DNA from: Pascua guehoae
Taxonomy: Eukaryota; Basidiomycota; Tremellomycetes; Trichosporonales; Trichosporonaceae
Direction of reading: 5' to 3'
NCBI GenBank assembly: GCA_001600415.1
Contig: BCJX01000021.1
Coordinates: forward strand, 296,383-360,382
DNA length: 64,000 nucleotides
Shown: in pieces, positions 12,811-25,094 of the stretch
How positions within the stretch are numbered: position 1 is the first letter of the stretch
How the letters are laid out: each line of letters opens with the position of its first letter
Translations under genes and position numbers: made by a program
Notes under the pieces: generated by a model
What the model saw: only the letters and a program-made list of their open reading frames with translations
What the model was told of the DNA's origin: nothing
Databases searched by the model: none

Positions 12811-13128
12811 CTAAACACCCTTCTCCACCACCACCGCCTCCTCCTTGACCCCCGCCGCCCCCGCAGCCACCACCGCCGCAGCAGCAGCCGCGTCAATCTC
12901 CTGCTGCACCGCCGCAATCTCGGCCGCATCACCCGCCTCGGCGGCCGCGGCCCGCTCGTCGCGCAGCTTGGCCGCCTCGCCCCACTGCCATCCCAGGAGG
13001 TCGCGGAGGGTATGTCCCGGCGGCGGCGCGGTGCGCGGGTTCGTCTCGTGGAGGTAGTAGGCGAGGAAGCCGGTGAAGACGCCCAGGAGGGGGTCGAGCG
13101 TGCGGCTCAGGAGGTATGTTTTGGGCAT
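12811..13128 (-). CDS. NCE101-like non-classical export protein
   Basis: Single-exon gene of 105 residues. The first 45 residues match the NCE101 pattern: short N-terminus, LLSRTLDPLLGVFTGFLAYYLHE forming one membrane segment (about residues 6-28), then a Pro-Gly-His-rich linker (PPPGHTLRDLLGWQW). Yeast Nce101 is about 53 residues and was linked genetically to leaderless protein export. The present protein adds an Ala-rich, Glu-containing tail of about 60 residues that is probably helical. The start is the only ATG before the conserved segment. It is divergent from ARE across a 757-bp shared upstream region. The family call rests on one short domain; the biochemical role of NCE101 is poorly defined. 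Confidence 0.7.
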   Translation of the reverse strand: MPKTYLLSRTLDPLLGVFTGFLAYYLHETNPRTAPPPGHTLRDLLGWQWGEAAKLRDERAAAAEAGDAAEIAAVQQEIDAAAAAAVVAAGAAGVKEEAVVVEKGV

Positions 13129-13885
13129 CTCGGGAGAAAAGGGGGGGGGGGGGGTGGTGTTGGTTCAAGGGGTGGTGTTTTTTTCGAGTGGGCCAGAGTT
13201 GTGGGCCCGAGTTGCTGCAGTTGTGGGCTGCTGTTGTGGGTAGGGCAGTGCCGAGGCCGAGGATACGACGACACGGGTCAAAGGCCGAGGACAGGACGCT
13301 GCGGCCGAGATCGGGAGCCGGCGGTGTCACTGAGATCTGTCCGTGGCTACGCACAGAGCAGTGCAGTACTGGTGCAGTGCAGTGGCGCCGGTGCGATGAC
13401 GAAGGTGTGGTGAGGTGGTGAGGTGGTGGAGAGGGAGCCGAGGTGGGGCTGGATGACGCCGGTGATGGCGGAATTGTAATGCAGTTTGATGCAGATCGGT
13501 CACGGGGTCGGAGCCGGGAGTCGAGTGGTGCAGTTTGACGCCGGGCGCCGAGGTGCACCAGGGTGAGGGGGGGAGATAGGGGAGCGACTGCGCAATGCCG
13601 AGGCAGGCACGTCAGAGGGCAACCAGAGGCAAGGCAAGGCGCCCAGGCACCTCCACCGCGCGCCACATCCAACTACTCGTGAGTAGTGGCTCTAGTGTAG
13701 ACGTCAGCCTTTACATTACGACGACGCAGTTCGACCACCACCCCACCCACCACTACCACGTTTGTTTGGCCATTTGGCCATTCTCTCGTTCTTGTCCTCT
13801 CCTCTCCTCTCTTCCTTATCCTACCCACCCACACTCGCTCAACCCCGCTTCACCCTCGCAGGCAGGCCCTGCCCTCGCCTTTATC
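13129..13885. promoter_or_regulatory. Divergent promoter region NCE101 / ARE
   Basis: 757 bp separating the NCE101 start (minus strand) from the ARE start (plus strand). On the ARE side a C/T-rich tract runs from about 13790 to 13860, typical of a fungal core promoter. A G10-11 run lies near 13140. No defined operator is recognised. Confidence 0.4.
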
Positions 13886-14861
13886 ATGGCTGCCATGTAC
13901 GTCTCCCCCCATCCCAACTCTCGACACCTCCTCACCCACTCGCCCCCCGAGCCCAAACTTACTCGCCACAGTTCCAGTGCAACCTCCTCGGACCCGGTCG
14001 ACACCGACCTCTCAGCGGTCGCCACCCGCAAGCGTCCATCGCCCATTTCCCCTCCCCCGCTCCCCAAACGGCCCCACTCCGCCCCGACCGTGTCGCACAG
14101 CGACGCCACCCAGACCGACTCGGATGTCATCACCATGACCACGACGACGGTCACGACCACCTCGACCGCAACGTCCACCACGACCTCGACGGCCACCGCC
14201 TCCTTTCCCGTCCTCAACACGCTCAAGCGCACCGTCAAGACGGACGCGTCGACATCCTCGTCGGCCTCGGTCAGCCTCTACGGCGACGACCCCGACGTCG
14301 CCGTCATCTCCACGCCGCAGGGCACCGTCCGCGTCCGCCCCTACGTCTCGTCTCACGGCGAGCTCAAGCGCCTCCTCAAGTTTACACCGCGCTTTTCGAG
14401 CTTTGACCGCGAAAATGAGCGCAGCCAGCATGACGAGTTTCGTGGCTTCTTTACCCTCTTCTGGATTGGTGAGTGCCTGCCTGGTGGGCGAGGGGGGACC
14501 CCCGGGGGGGTGAGGGGGGGGAGAATGGGAGGGCTGGGGAAGCGAGCGGGCGGGCGAGGGCGAGCGAGTGGGCGGAGGGCGAGCGAACGAGCGAACGGAG
14601 GGCGAGGTGGTGGCCGGCACCGGGCGCCGGTGGCGGACCGAGCGGCGGGGGGCTATCAGCCGCGTGCTGCGTGCCGCGTGCCGAGTCAGCCGCGTGAGCG
14701 TGAGCGTGAGCGTGAGCGGCATGGGCGTGCAACACGAGACCACGTCCGCAGAGCTCGACAGACGCGACAAGACTGGTGGAGCACCTGGACGGCAGGTGTA
14801 AACAAGTGACCCGAATGGTGCTGACATCCGTGCTCGACTGCTTGATTCGCCACATCACTCC

Positions 14862-14899
<38 letters not shown>

Positions 14900-17279
14900 C
14901 CATGCGACCTGCTTGCGACCTGCTCTCCCGCCACAGCCCTCGCGCTCATGTTCATCCGCACCTGCCTGCAATCATGGGACGAGAACCGCACACTCCTCTC
15001 GCCCACGTTTGGCCGCCTGATTACCCGCGACGGCGTCGTCCTCGCCCTCGCCGACCTCATCATGGTCTCGAGCATGCTCCTCTGCGTGCCATTTGTCAAG
15101 TGCCTCGAGCGCGGCTACTTTAGCTACTACTGGACAGGTGTGGTTATCCAGCACACTTTCCAGGCCCTCTTCCTCGCCACCGCCATTGTGTGGGGATACG
15201 CCCGCAACTGGTACTGGGTGCAGGCGGGATTCCTCGTCCTTCGTGAGTCGTGGTCGGTTGCGGCCATGTGGTAGCAGTTGCTAATCGTACCACAGACTCA
15301 ATGTCGTGTCTCATGAAGGTGAGCTCGTCGCGACGCCGGCATTAGCTGGCCCTCTGGCCCACTCACTGGCCCCCCTCAGGCCCTCCCAGGCCCACTCACT
15401 ACCACTCCGCTCACACCCAGATCCACTCGTACATGTCCCACAACGGCATGCTGTCCACGGTCTATGCCCGCCTCCAGCTCGAGAAGAGCACCTTGGACGC
15501 GTACGTTGCGACACTCCCTGGAGGCCTCGAGGGCGCGCTCGCCGAAGCGGCCGAGCGCCATTCCAAGCTCCAGGAGCTCGAGGACAATGCAGCGGAAATT
15601 AGCGCACCATCGACCCCGCCTACACCGCGGATCACCATTACATCAGACGACGGCACGACACAGGATCAAGACCCCGCACCACAAGAGCCCATTGCTGCGA
15701 CGACGACGGCGCACACCGTCGTCGCCGAGCGTGAAGGCCAGCTGCGCCACCGCAAGGTCTCGTCGCACCCCGCGACCGACGCGCTGCCTGCCCCGCAGGC
15801 CGGTCTTCCCCTGGGCACCTCTCTCGAACCCTCGCACACCACCACACCCCATGCCCCCGGCGACCTCCCGCCGCTCGCATGGAGTTCGGACCCGCGCATC
15901 GCCCTGCTCGCACGCAACATTGGCGCCATGGAGGACGAGCTCAAGAGCAACGGCGCAAAGGGCCTCGTGTGGCCTGAAAACGTCACGTACATGCACTTTA
16001 TCGAGTTTATGCTCTTCCCCACCCTCGTCTACCAGCTCGAGTACCCGCGCACAAAGACGATGCGCCCCCTGTATATTCTCGAAAAGGTGCTCGCGACGTT
16101 TGGCACGTTTTCCCTCATCTACACGGTCACCGAGCACTATATCATGCCGTACACGCCCAAGCCCGGCGACTCGATTCCGCGCGCATTCGTCCAGCTCGCC
16201 CTGCCAATGATGACAAATTTCCTCCTGTGAGTGAGCGAGAGCGAGCGCGAGGGTCGTGGGATGGTAGGCGGCTGCGGGTTCCGACCTGCAGATCGCCCTT
16301 GGCGTCGGCGAAGGTCCAGTCTGCTGAGACTCATCTCCCCTCCCCCACTCCCGAAAGCCCCCCGCGCCCCCCCTCCCAACAACAACTAACAAACAGCATC
16401 TTCTACATCATCTTTGAATGCGTGTGCACGGGCTTTGCCGAGCTGTCCTACTTTGCCGACCGCGAGTTTTACCAAGACTGGTGGAACAGCACGTCGTGGG
16501 ACCAGTTTTCGCGCAAGTGGAACAAGCCCGTCCACACATTTTTGCTCCGCCACGTGTACGCGTCGAGCCGGAGCGGGCTGCGGTTTTCAAAATGGAAGGC
16601 GACGCTGTTTACTTTCTTGCTCTCGGCGCTGTGCCACGAGCTCGTCATGGCCGTCGTGAGCAAGAAGATTCGGCCGTACCTGTTCCTCATGCAGGTGAGT
16701 TTGGGGCGGAGTGTTGAGGGGTATTGTGGGGTGGTGGACGAGGACGAGGTCGCGGACGTGGTCGTGGACATGTTTGTCGAGGTGCTTGCGTGATCCAGGC
16801 GAGAGCGGCGCTTGTGATCCAGACCAGACAGACGCGACGTACACTACACGTGATGCGTACACGACATGGGTGTAACCGCACTCCCCTTGTGGTGTTTGTA
16901 CATCCACGAGCACACTACACCAACCCTTGACCCCCCGCTGACACCCAGATGGTCCAACTGCCCCTGATCGCCATTGGCAGGATTGGTATCGTCAAGCGCA
17001 ACCGCACAATCGGCAACATTGTCTTTTGGTGTGGACTGATGCTCGGATTCCGTAAGTCGCGGCGTGTGGAGCGAGGCAGGAGGCGTGGCGTGTGGCGTGT
17101 GACGTGACGTGTGGCGTGTGTGCCGTCATATCGGCCTGTGTTGGTTATCTTGTCACTGCTCCTTTCCCCGTCTATTGTTCTCCTAGCCCCGATCCCCCAT
17201 TCTGTCCCTGTGTACCGTACTGTGTCCTGTGTGCACTAACACCGCAGCCGTTCTCGAAATCTGCTACCTCGTATTCTAG
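13886..17279 (+). CDS. Sterol O-acyltransferase (ACAT/ARE family, MBOAT)
   Basis: Multi-pass ER membrane enzyme esterifying sterols with acyl-CoA for storage in lipid droplets. Seven exons: 13886-14468, 14937-15242, 15296-15318, 15421-16226, 16397-16694, 16949-17051 and 17248-17279, giving 716 residues. The N-terminal about 160 residues are Ser/Thr/Pro-rich and cytosolic. After that come several hydrophobic segments. The MBOAT signature FYQDWWN is at 597-603, and the catalytic His is His653 in LSALCHELVMAV. The C-terminal RNRTIGNIVFW segment matches yeast Are1/Are2 better than DGAT1. A loop of about 150 residues in exon 4 is low-complexity. Exon 3 is only 23 nt. Intron 1 carries a (CAA)13 repeat. 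Start chosen at the first ATG of an exon that lacks stops further upstream; the next ATG, three codons on, is equally possible. Confidence 0.92.
14861..14900. repeat. (CAA)13 microsatellite in ARE intron 1
   Basis: Forty bases of perfect CAA repeat near the 3' end of ARE intron 1, about 36 bases before the acceptor at 14936. It is intronic in the reconstructed model. Confidence 0.95.
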
Positions 17280-18682
17280 ACGCCGCCGATCGGCCCCGGC
17301 CCTCGGCCCACCTTTTTGCTTCCTATACACGCTCACCGGCTCAACCCCGACGGACCCCCTTTTTGTTCTTTGTTCATGTTTCCCGCCTCCTTTGTCCATT
17401 GCTAGCATTCCCGCGGACGACGCACAATCCTTCATATCCCACCCCACGACCACGAGCCACGCCCCACGCACCAGAGCCGCGAGCCCGAGCCCGAGCCCGC
17501 GCCAACGAAATTCGGTACCCCTCACACCGTTACCCGTCACCGTCACCCGTCACCCGTATCGCTGCTGTAGCTATGCCACTTTGTTCCCAGCTCTGTGTAC
17601 TTGACGCCACGGCTGGCGCCTTTGCTGCTCGGGCTCGCTTGTCCGTGCGGTGCGCGTGGCGTGGACACGTGTGGTTATGAGCCTGCTGGGCTGTGTGTAG
17701 GCTCCTCGTGTGGCTGTTGGTCTCTCCGTGTGGCTGTTGATCTCCGTGTGGCTGTTGGTCTCCCTGTGGCTGTCATCTCGTGCACCTCCTAGTCTCGTCG
17801 CGTGAGTAGTGTGCCAGTGTTAATCTCATGTGGCGTTAGTCGTGTGGTTGTGTGCTCGTCCTCGTCCCCGTCCGCGTGCTCGTGCAGCCGCAGACTACAG
17901 TGGACGACTGTAAATCTCCGAGCCTCGTTACTCCCGTTACCCTGAACCCAGTGCATGTCATGGCTACAAGCGTGAATAGTATAATGATCGCCGCGTCAGA
18001 GACAGAACATTATAGTTGGTTGCGCGGCTGGTCGACCGTGGTACAGAAGCGCCGTGCGCGGATGGGTGGTGGACGAGCGGGCAAAGCGCGCGGGGCTTGG
18101 CTTGGCTTGTGGGCGAGCGTGCGAGCTGGGGTCGAACTTGGGTGTAGGTAGTACGGGAGCCGCTATAGATGAGTCGATGGAGGGGCCACGGGGATGTGAG
18201 GGGTTGTGCGGTGCGGGCCTGCCAGAGGCGGTGGAGTGGAGTGGTGTGGAGTGGTGGGGTGGGGTGGGGTAGGGTGTGGAGTGTGGTGTGGCGTGGTGTG
18301 GCGGAGATGGCGCGTTGAAGACACAATTTTGCAGGGTGATGGCTACGAAATGGAGACCGGAAAATGGAGCTACGATAGGGGCAGGCATGGGTCAGATACG
18401 GGTCACTTTGTGCCGAGCACGACCAGAGGAAACTGGGAAGGGAACTGGGACTGGGTCGGGAACTGGGACTGGGACGAAACTGGGACTGGGTCGGGACTGA
18501 GTCGGGACCGAGGTTGAGAGGACGCAGGCGAGTGGCAGGTTGGCTGGCTGGTAGCTTGTAACTGGTGGCTCAGCTCAACTTGTGCGAGTCGCTCGAGGCG
18601 TCGGCGGCAGAGTGGCTGAGGCGACTGTGCGGCCTTGGCGGCAGAGTCGCTGGGGCGACTGTGCGGCCTTGAGGCTCCGACT
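17280..18682. other. Convergent intergenic region ARE/forkhead, no gene seen
   Basis: About 1.4 kb between the ARE stop and the forkhead stop. It shows GTGGCTGTTGGTCTCC-type repeats near 17700-17775, a GGAGTGGTGTGGAGTGG stretch near 18230-18300 and a GGGAACTGGGACTGGG repeat near 18430-18510. No open frame has a recognisable product. It is presumably the two 3' UTRs plus spacer. Confidence 0.6.
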
Positions 18683-21600
18683 CTACTCGTCGGGCTCGGT
18701 GAGGGGCGACGACTGGGGGGACGGAATGTCGCGCTTGACGTCCGTGTCCATGCGGTAGTCGCGGTTGGGGGCGCGCGAGTCGTCGGTGCTGCCCGAGGTG
18801 GTGCGGGAGCGGTTGTCGAAAGCGGCGCCCGTGTTCATGCCAAAGGCCGGGGCCGGGTTGCGCCACTGGCCCTCGCCGTAGGGCTGGTAGTGGGGCGTGT
18901 TGTAGGCGTGGTTGCTGGGACCCGCGGGGTTGTAGTTGTAGTTGTAGTTGCTGGGGCCGGCACTGCTGCCGCTGTAGTTGCTGGGTCCTGCGCTGCTGCT
19001 GCTGCCACCGCCGAGTCCGCTGCCGTAGCTGTTGTAGGGCGAGGAGGAGGGGAGGAAGCCGCCACTGTTGAACGCGGGGAGGAGGTGCGCGGGCGTGTGC
19101 GGGGTGTGGGGCGCACGGTGGTACGGCGCGCTCGAGTGCTGGTGAGCAAAGGTGTGCTGCTGGTGGCGAGGCGGCGACGGGGTGCGCAGCGAGAGGCTGC
19201 CCATGCCGAGGCTGCTGCTGCCGTTCTGGCCCACGAGGCCCGGCTCGGCCATGCCCGTGAACGGGTGTGGGGTGCGGGTCGAGTCCCACGGCTTGCCGCT
19301 CGAGGGGCCGCTGCCGGGCGCACCGTACTCGTCGTCACTGTCGCCACCACCGCGACGACGACCGGTCGCAAGCTGCTTGCTCCGCGTCTTGTTCCTGTGG
19401 GCAATCTTCTTCTTGGTCTTGGCCGAGTTGGGCGGGTGGTACTTGCCGCCGGTCCACCAGGTCTGGCAGCCCTCGCGGATCGCCCACTTGCGCGCGCCGC
19501 CAGACTGGTCGCCAAAGGGCCGCGGCAGCTTGACAAAGCCCTTGCACATGGACGTCTGGTGACGCACCCCGTTGTAGATCTTGGTCGGGTTCTGGCGGTA
19601 GTCTGGGCGTTAGTCGGGTGTAGCGCATGGGGTCAATGCATGAGGGCTGTGAAACATGGGTACGTGGGGCTTGGGGAGTAAAAGGCCTTAAAGGGGGAGG
19701 TTTTGTTCGAGGGTGACGCCTGCGGGCGCCAGCGCACAGACACGCAGCGAAGCGAAAGAGTGGCGGGTTGTCTATCCCCACAGGTTGTCATGGCCGAGAA
19801 GCAAACAAACAAGGGTGCCGGCAAGGGTGGTTGTGGGTGTCCAAGCACCAGCACAAGCAACAAAAGGGGGTAGATGGAGGGGGCTTGGGTGAAACGCCCG
19901 GGGGCGGCCCGGGGGGACTTGCGGGTGGCAAACGCCACACGCCACACGGCAAACTCACAGGCATACTTTTTCTTGACAAACTCCGAAATCTCGCTAACGT
20001 AGAGGTGGTGGGGCGCGGGAGCGAGCAAAAGGGCCTCGCCGATCAGTGCTGCATACGAGTGAGGAGGGCGGGACGCGATTTCCTCGCCGGGCTCGAGAAC
20101 GGGCTCCTGTTGCTTGTCGCCTTTGCCAGTGCTCGTGGACCTGGACGACGACGTGGTGGCGCGGTAGTTGTTGTAGTCGCCCGCCTGGTACGTGGGCGTA
20201 TTCCACTGGTTGGTCACGGGCAGGGACGACGGCGACGAGTACTGCAGGCGGCGGCTGGTGTAGACGGGCGAGACGGGCGTGTTGTACGGCATCGGCTGGT
20301 GCTGCTGGCCGTGCGCGGTCGTGTATGCCGACTCGTCGTAGGAGGAAGAAGAAAACGGGTACGTCGTGCCTTGGGACGAGGCGTGCTGCGGCGTCGTGTG
20401 CAGGGCCATGTTGTTGTTAAACTGGTTGTAACCCGAGTCAAAGTTGGTGTTGTTGTAACAGTTGTTGTTGCCACTGTCGGTGCTGCTCATGCTACTGTTG
20501 CGCGACATGCTGCCGCCGACATGGTCGTCAGGCGGGGTGGCAAACGGGGGCCCAAGAGGAAGGCTAGCGTTGGCCGACGACGGGGTGACGGGCATGGTGC
20601 CGAGTGAGGCCGTCGAGGTGGGCGCCGAAGGAGTGGCGGGGAACGCGGAAGAAGGGACCGACGTGTTTTCCATCGCGGGAGGAGGGGGAGGGCTGAGCAG
20701 GTGGTTTGCAGACGAGGCGCCGCGTGTGTGGTTGTCGAGCTGTGGGTTGTTGGTGGTGAGCGGCGTGTTGCTCATGGGCGCCGAGTAGGCGGATGTGTTG
20801 TTGCTAGACGAAGTGGGGGGATCAAGCGACGACCAAGTGTTGTTCTGGAATGACGGGTCGTTGTGGTTGTTGTTGGTGGTGCTCTGGCACGACGTGTGGT
20901 GAGAGGATGTGTTTATGAGGGCACGAGGCTGCCAGAATCCGCCCGTTGCAACAGTGGGTGCGGGATGCGAAGGACGAATGGGACGCCCGTCCGAGTCGCA
21001 GTTGGTCTTGATGTCGTCGTCAGAGGTGCTTGCCGGCGGGGCGTTGGTCTGGGACTGGGACTGGGCGCCGCGGGCGTGGGTGTGGGTACTGCGGGCGCCG
21101 TGAGCGTGTGTGGGGGTGTGGGAGGGAGGAGGGAGGAGGGAGGTGGGAGGAGGGTGGGTTTGGGTTTGGGTGGGGGGGAAGATGAAGGGAGGGATAGAGA
21201 GAGAAAGAAGCCCTGGCAAGAAGCACACTTCTGACACTTCTGGACCTGATCGCCGCTGCGTCAGCCTCGCCTTTTTTTTTTTTTTTTCTCTCTCATCCCC
21301 AAAGGGACAGGAGCGGGCAGGCAGGCTCTACACACACTGGCTACTTTGCACTATTGCACTGCACTGCACACGGTGCACGTACAAGACCGACACGCGCCCC
21401 CCTCTCATCCGAAGCACATCCCGCTGCTATTCGCATCGCTCGCCCTCGTCCCTCGCTCGCACCTTGAGTGGCACCCTTTCACACGCGCCCCTTGATCAAG
21501 ACGTCGTCGTCGCCGTCATGTATCATCTCACCACACAGCACCTGCAGCCGGCACACACGCTGACGCAGTGCGGGTACACTGGCATCATCGGCATTTAATT

Positions 21601-22996
21601 GTCCGCACCGCACACACGTTTTTCACAAGACGCCCCCAGGTTCAAACCAGGTCCAAACGAGGATGCACAGCCGATGGGATAGGATGGGATGATCACGCGG
21701 ACAGACGGTATGGGGGCGAGTAATGTCATTGTCCTCTGGGCGCACAGGACAATTTGGCACAACCCGCAACCCATTTGGGATAATCCATCCCCGTCGCTCC
21801 GTCTCCGATGCGCCCCACATGCGAAAATACCATGGTCCCACAACCTGCGCCCCAACCCCTCTCCCACCTATTTTCCAACAATGCGCCCAAGCAATACGCA
21901 GAGCAAGCGGCGCGGTGGAGGGTGGTGGGTCTGTGCACGACGCTGAATCATGCCAACCGCCATCTCCCGATCGGGCGACATGGACACAAAGAGAGCAAGG
22001 CCAGCAAGGCAGAGTAGAGTGCTCCCCCACTGGGGTGTGCGGAATGCAAAAGGAAGGAACCAGAGGTGCGTCTGTCTCCATTGTGCCTTTGGCGTGCCGT
22101 GCCGTGGCGTGGCGTGCCTTTGGCGTGGTTTCATTATTCGTCAGAAGCACCCAGGAACGCCACACACGCCACGCGCCACTTGCGCCACCGACCCACGCGA
22201 GGACCACTGCCATCATGCACGCCAAGCAACCCAGAACGAGATGGAGACACAGAAAGAGACAGGCAGAGAAGGGGACGAGACGACAGAGATAGAGAAAGAG
22301 GACAAGCATCCGAAACGCGACTCACGAAGACTGGCGCACCGGAACGAGCCCCGTGGGGACATACGGCACGAACGGCGGCGGCGGCGGCAGCTGCTGCTGC
22401 TGGTGCGGGGGCACGAGCGTGGGGTCGTACTGCTGCGTCTGCGTCGGGGTGCGCGCGTCGTCGTACGCGGACGCGCGCGGCGTGGCGTGGCAGCTGGGCG
22501 ACGACGGGACAATGTCCTCGTTGGGAATGTTGCCCGTGTGGGTGGGGGTCGAGCCGGGCTCGGTCGGCTGGTACTGCTGCGTCTGCTGCTGCTGGGTCTG
22601 CTGCGTCTGCTGGGTCGGCGCCTGCGAGGGGACGTGGGGTGCCTGCGAGGGGACGTGGGCCTGCGAGGGGACGTGGGCCTGCGAGGGTACGTGGGCCTGC
22701 ACCGGCGCCTGGGAGGGCACGCAGACGGTGGCCGAGACGGTGACTGCCGGCGCGGGGGTGTCGATGCGGCGCGCGGGCGAGCGGGGGCTGTGGGCCGTAA
22801 AGGCACCGGCCGCGGGGGGCTGGGTGACCCCCGCGCTGTTGTTGTTGACATTCACGTTGTTCGTGGCGGGGAGAGAGCTGTGCGTGCCTCCGCCTCCGCC
22901 ACCACCGCCACCCTGGGCTTGGGTCGGGGTATACATCTCGCGGCTGAGCAGGGGCGTGTCGGACCGCAGCGCGACCGCGGCGGGCGCGTGGCGCAT
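18683..22996 (-). CDS. Forkhead-domain transcription factor (three-exon model; exon 1 inferred)
   Basis: Nuclear DNA-binding protein. Exons on the minus strand: 22996-22326 (inferred), 21088-19959 and 19602-18683, giving 906 residues. The forkhead domain spans about residues 560-652 and is split by the second intron: PPHSYAALIGEALLLAP, then YVSEISEFVKKKYAYY, then NGVRHQTSMCKGFVKLPR in the recognition-helix region. It is divergent but keeps the Asn and His that contact bases in the family. A basic stretch (KTKKKIAHRNKTRSK) follows, and the tail is Ser/Gly/Asn-rich. Exon 2 has about 100 codons without any ATG before its first Met, so an upstream exon is required. The Gln-rich ORF starting at 22996 ends at a perfect donor (GTGAGT overlapping its stop), and its phase fits an acceptor at 21089. 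It carries HVPSQA repeats (22621-22700) and a QQTQQ region. The 1.24-kb intron is long, so exon 1 could instead belong to a separate gene. Confidence 0.6.
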
Positions 22997-25094
22997 GGCG
23001 TCTTGTGGGTGCTGGGTGCTGGGTGCTTGTGGTTTGGGTAGGTTTGGCTGTGTGCGTGCACGGTCGGGAGAGTGGCAGGGGGCAGCGCCGGGCACGAGGG
23101 TGCTGGCTAGGGGCGGGGGGGGGGGGGGGGGGGAGGGCTCCGAGTTCGGGGCAGTGTGTTGCCGTTACTACTGCAACCAAGGCCGGAGACTACGGACAGA
23201 TGGGTGGATTGCCCGTGTTGGGGGCAGTGATTGCTACTGTCCACGGGTGTCGGGGGAAAGGGCGTGCTGGTTGGTGCTAGCAGGTACTGGTTGCAATGGT
23301 TGCAGAGTACCAGGGTGGGCGGAGCACACCGACGGGCGATGCTGCACCGAGAAGGCAGAAGGCCAGACGCGGACGAGACGACGCAGACGCGGCGAAGACG
23401 CAGACGCGACGAAGACGCAGCAAACTTGTGCGGTAGGTAGACTGGGGCGCTAAGAGCGGGCTGGGTACGCAGGGTATGGGGCGGCCACTAGTGCAACCGC
23501 AGAGGGGAAAGGGGATGAGGAAGGGGATGAGGGAGGGGATGAGAAAGGCAAAGGGGATGAGGAAGGGGCAAAGAGGGAGGACGGGGGTTTGGGCAAGAAC
23601 AAGTGTGGCTCACTCTGACCTATAAGTAACCATTCGACGAGCTGACCGCGTCTCCAACGTCTGACCCGTCTGACCGTCTGACACTAGTCTGACACCACGA
23701 CTCGCTGTCCACGGACGAGACCGGCGTCCTGGGCACCCACACACCAGTGCGAGCTGTGAGCTGGAGCTGTGTGAGCTGGAGCGGTGTGAGCTGGTTGGCC
23801 AACCCCCCGGACTGGGTGGGAAGTGGCTGCAAAGGACAGGACTGGAGCGGACACGCGCATGTGAACAGATGGCGCGGATATCGCGGGTGTGGATGCCGAA
23901 GGGCTGGCGCAGCGGGAGGGTAGGCAGGGCACAAGGACCGGGACTGGGGCAACAAGATGGGGGTGGACCCCGATACTTGGTATTCCTGGGGCGAGGCCGT
24001 CCTGTCCGCGAGGACGAGGTAGCGAGGACAAGGTCGCGGACAAGGTCGAGGACAAGGTCGCGGACAAGGTAGCGAGGACAAGGTCCCGAGCAGTAGGCGA
24101 GCGCAAGTAGACGCCTACCGAGGCGGAGGAGGAGGAAGGCCGGCCGAGCTAGCCAGTACAGAGACCACCACCAGGCGTCCCGTCCCGGGGCGCAGGTAGG
24201 CGCAATGATCTTTGAGGGCGCGGACAGTGGCATCTGGTTTTGCAGATCTACAGAGGTGATCGCCGCCTCTCCGCCCGAGTTACCTCCACGGCGGCCATCA
24301 ATGGGGTGTGCACGCTGCACACCGAGGTCCGAGCGGTTGGCTGACGACGTCTGGGAGCTGGGGTAGTGGGGCTGTGGGTTGGGGCAGGTGGTCAGGTGGG
24401 GCATGACTGCGGGTGTATGCTGGCCTTGGCCTTGGCCTTGGGCTTGGACTTGGACTGTCCTAGGACTAGGACTAGGACTAGGACTCGGACATAGCCTTGG
24501 CATGGAGCGTTCGAGTGCGGCTCTAGCCGTGTGCAGTGTGACGTATGGCGTGTGGTCTTGGGTGTCTGCACAGTGAAGGCACGCAAGGTGTGGCAGTGTG
24601 GCGTGTGGCGGTGTGGTGTGTGTCGGTACGCTCCTGGGCCACCCGATCGTGGCGAGCACGAGCACCAACGAGCGTGCGCCAGCCCCAGCCCAAGTCCCGT
24701 CCCAGCCCCAGTCCGAGCACCGAGCACGGGCAATAATGCCAATGCACAGCGGATCAGGAACACTGTGAATCGCACAGATCGGGGGAGCGTGCGCCTTCAG
24801 AAAGCAGTGTGCGGGTGCGGGTCACGAGGGGGGTGGGGGGGTGGAGGACACGAGTTGGGCGGGGGGGATGGCCTGCGCACCGTCTGGGATGGCGGGGGGG
24901 GNGGGGAAAAAATCGTGTGGGCAGCTACGTGGGCAGCGACGTGGGCGACGTGCTCGAGGAGGCGTGGGAGGAGGTTTGGGGTGGTGGTTGGCTCGGACGG
25001 CGCTTCGCGCGTCTCGGGGCTGGGACGCGCCGAGTCGCGAGTCTGGGCTAGGCGGCGCTGTGAGCTGCGACCAAAAAGCTGTGAGCGGGTAGTT
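22997..25094. other. Gene-poor spacer with simple repeats
   Basis: About 2.1 kb upstream of the forkhead gene. It contains a G19 run (23115-23133), GGGGATGAGGAA-type repeats (about 23500-23585), a dodecamer repeat (24001-24095), AGGACTAGGACT repeats near 24465-24490 and one N at 24902. A 352-codon minus-strand open frame (23610-24668) crosses these repeats and reads as low-complexity Pro/Ser/Arg; I do not regard it as a gene. Confidence 0.55.
24001..24095. repeat. Dodecamer repeat (GAGGACAAGGTC / GCGGACAAGGTC)
   Basis: Five to six tandem copies of a 12-bp unit alternating GAGGACAAGGTC and GCGGACAAGGTC with small interruptions. Seen directly. Confidence 0.9.

Noticed and set aside
19633..21237. 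Starting the forkhead protein at 21237
   Set aside because: The codon there is GTG and the following sequence is a pyrimidine-rich tract better explained as the 3' end of an intron.
21630..21665. Possible tRNA T-arm (GGTTCAAACC)
   Set aside because: The flanking five-base stems are not complementary and no anticodon or acceptor stem can be folded nearby.
23610..24668. Minus-strand open frame of 352 codons
   Set aside because: Crosses microsatellites, low-complexity Pro/Ser/Arg composition, no splice pattern or domain.
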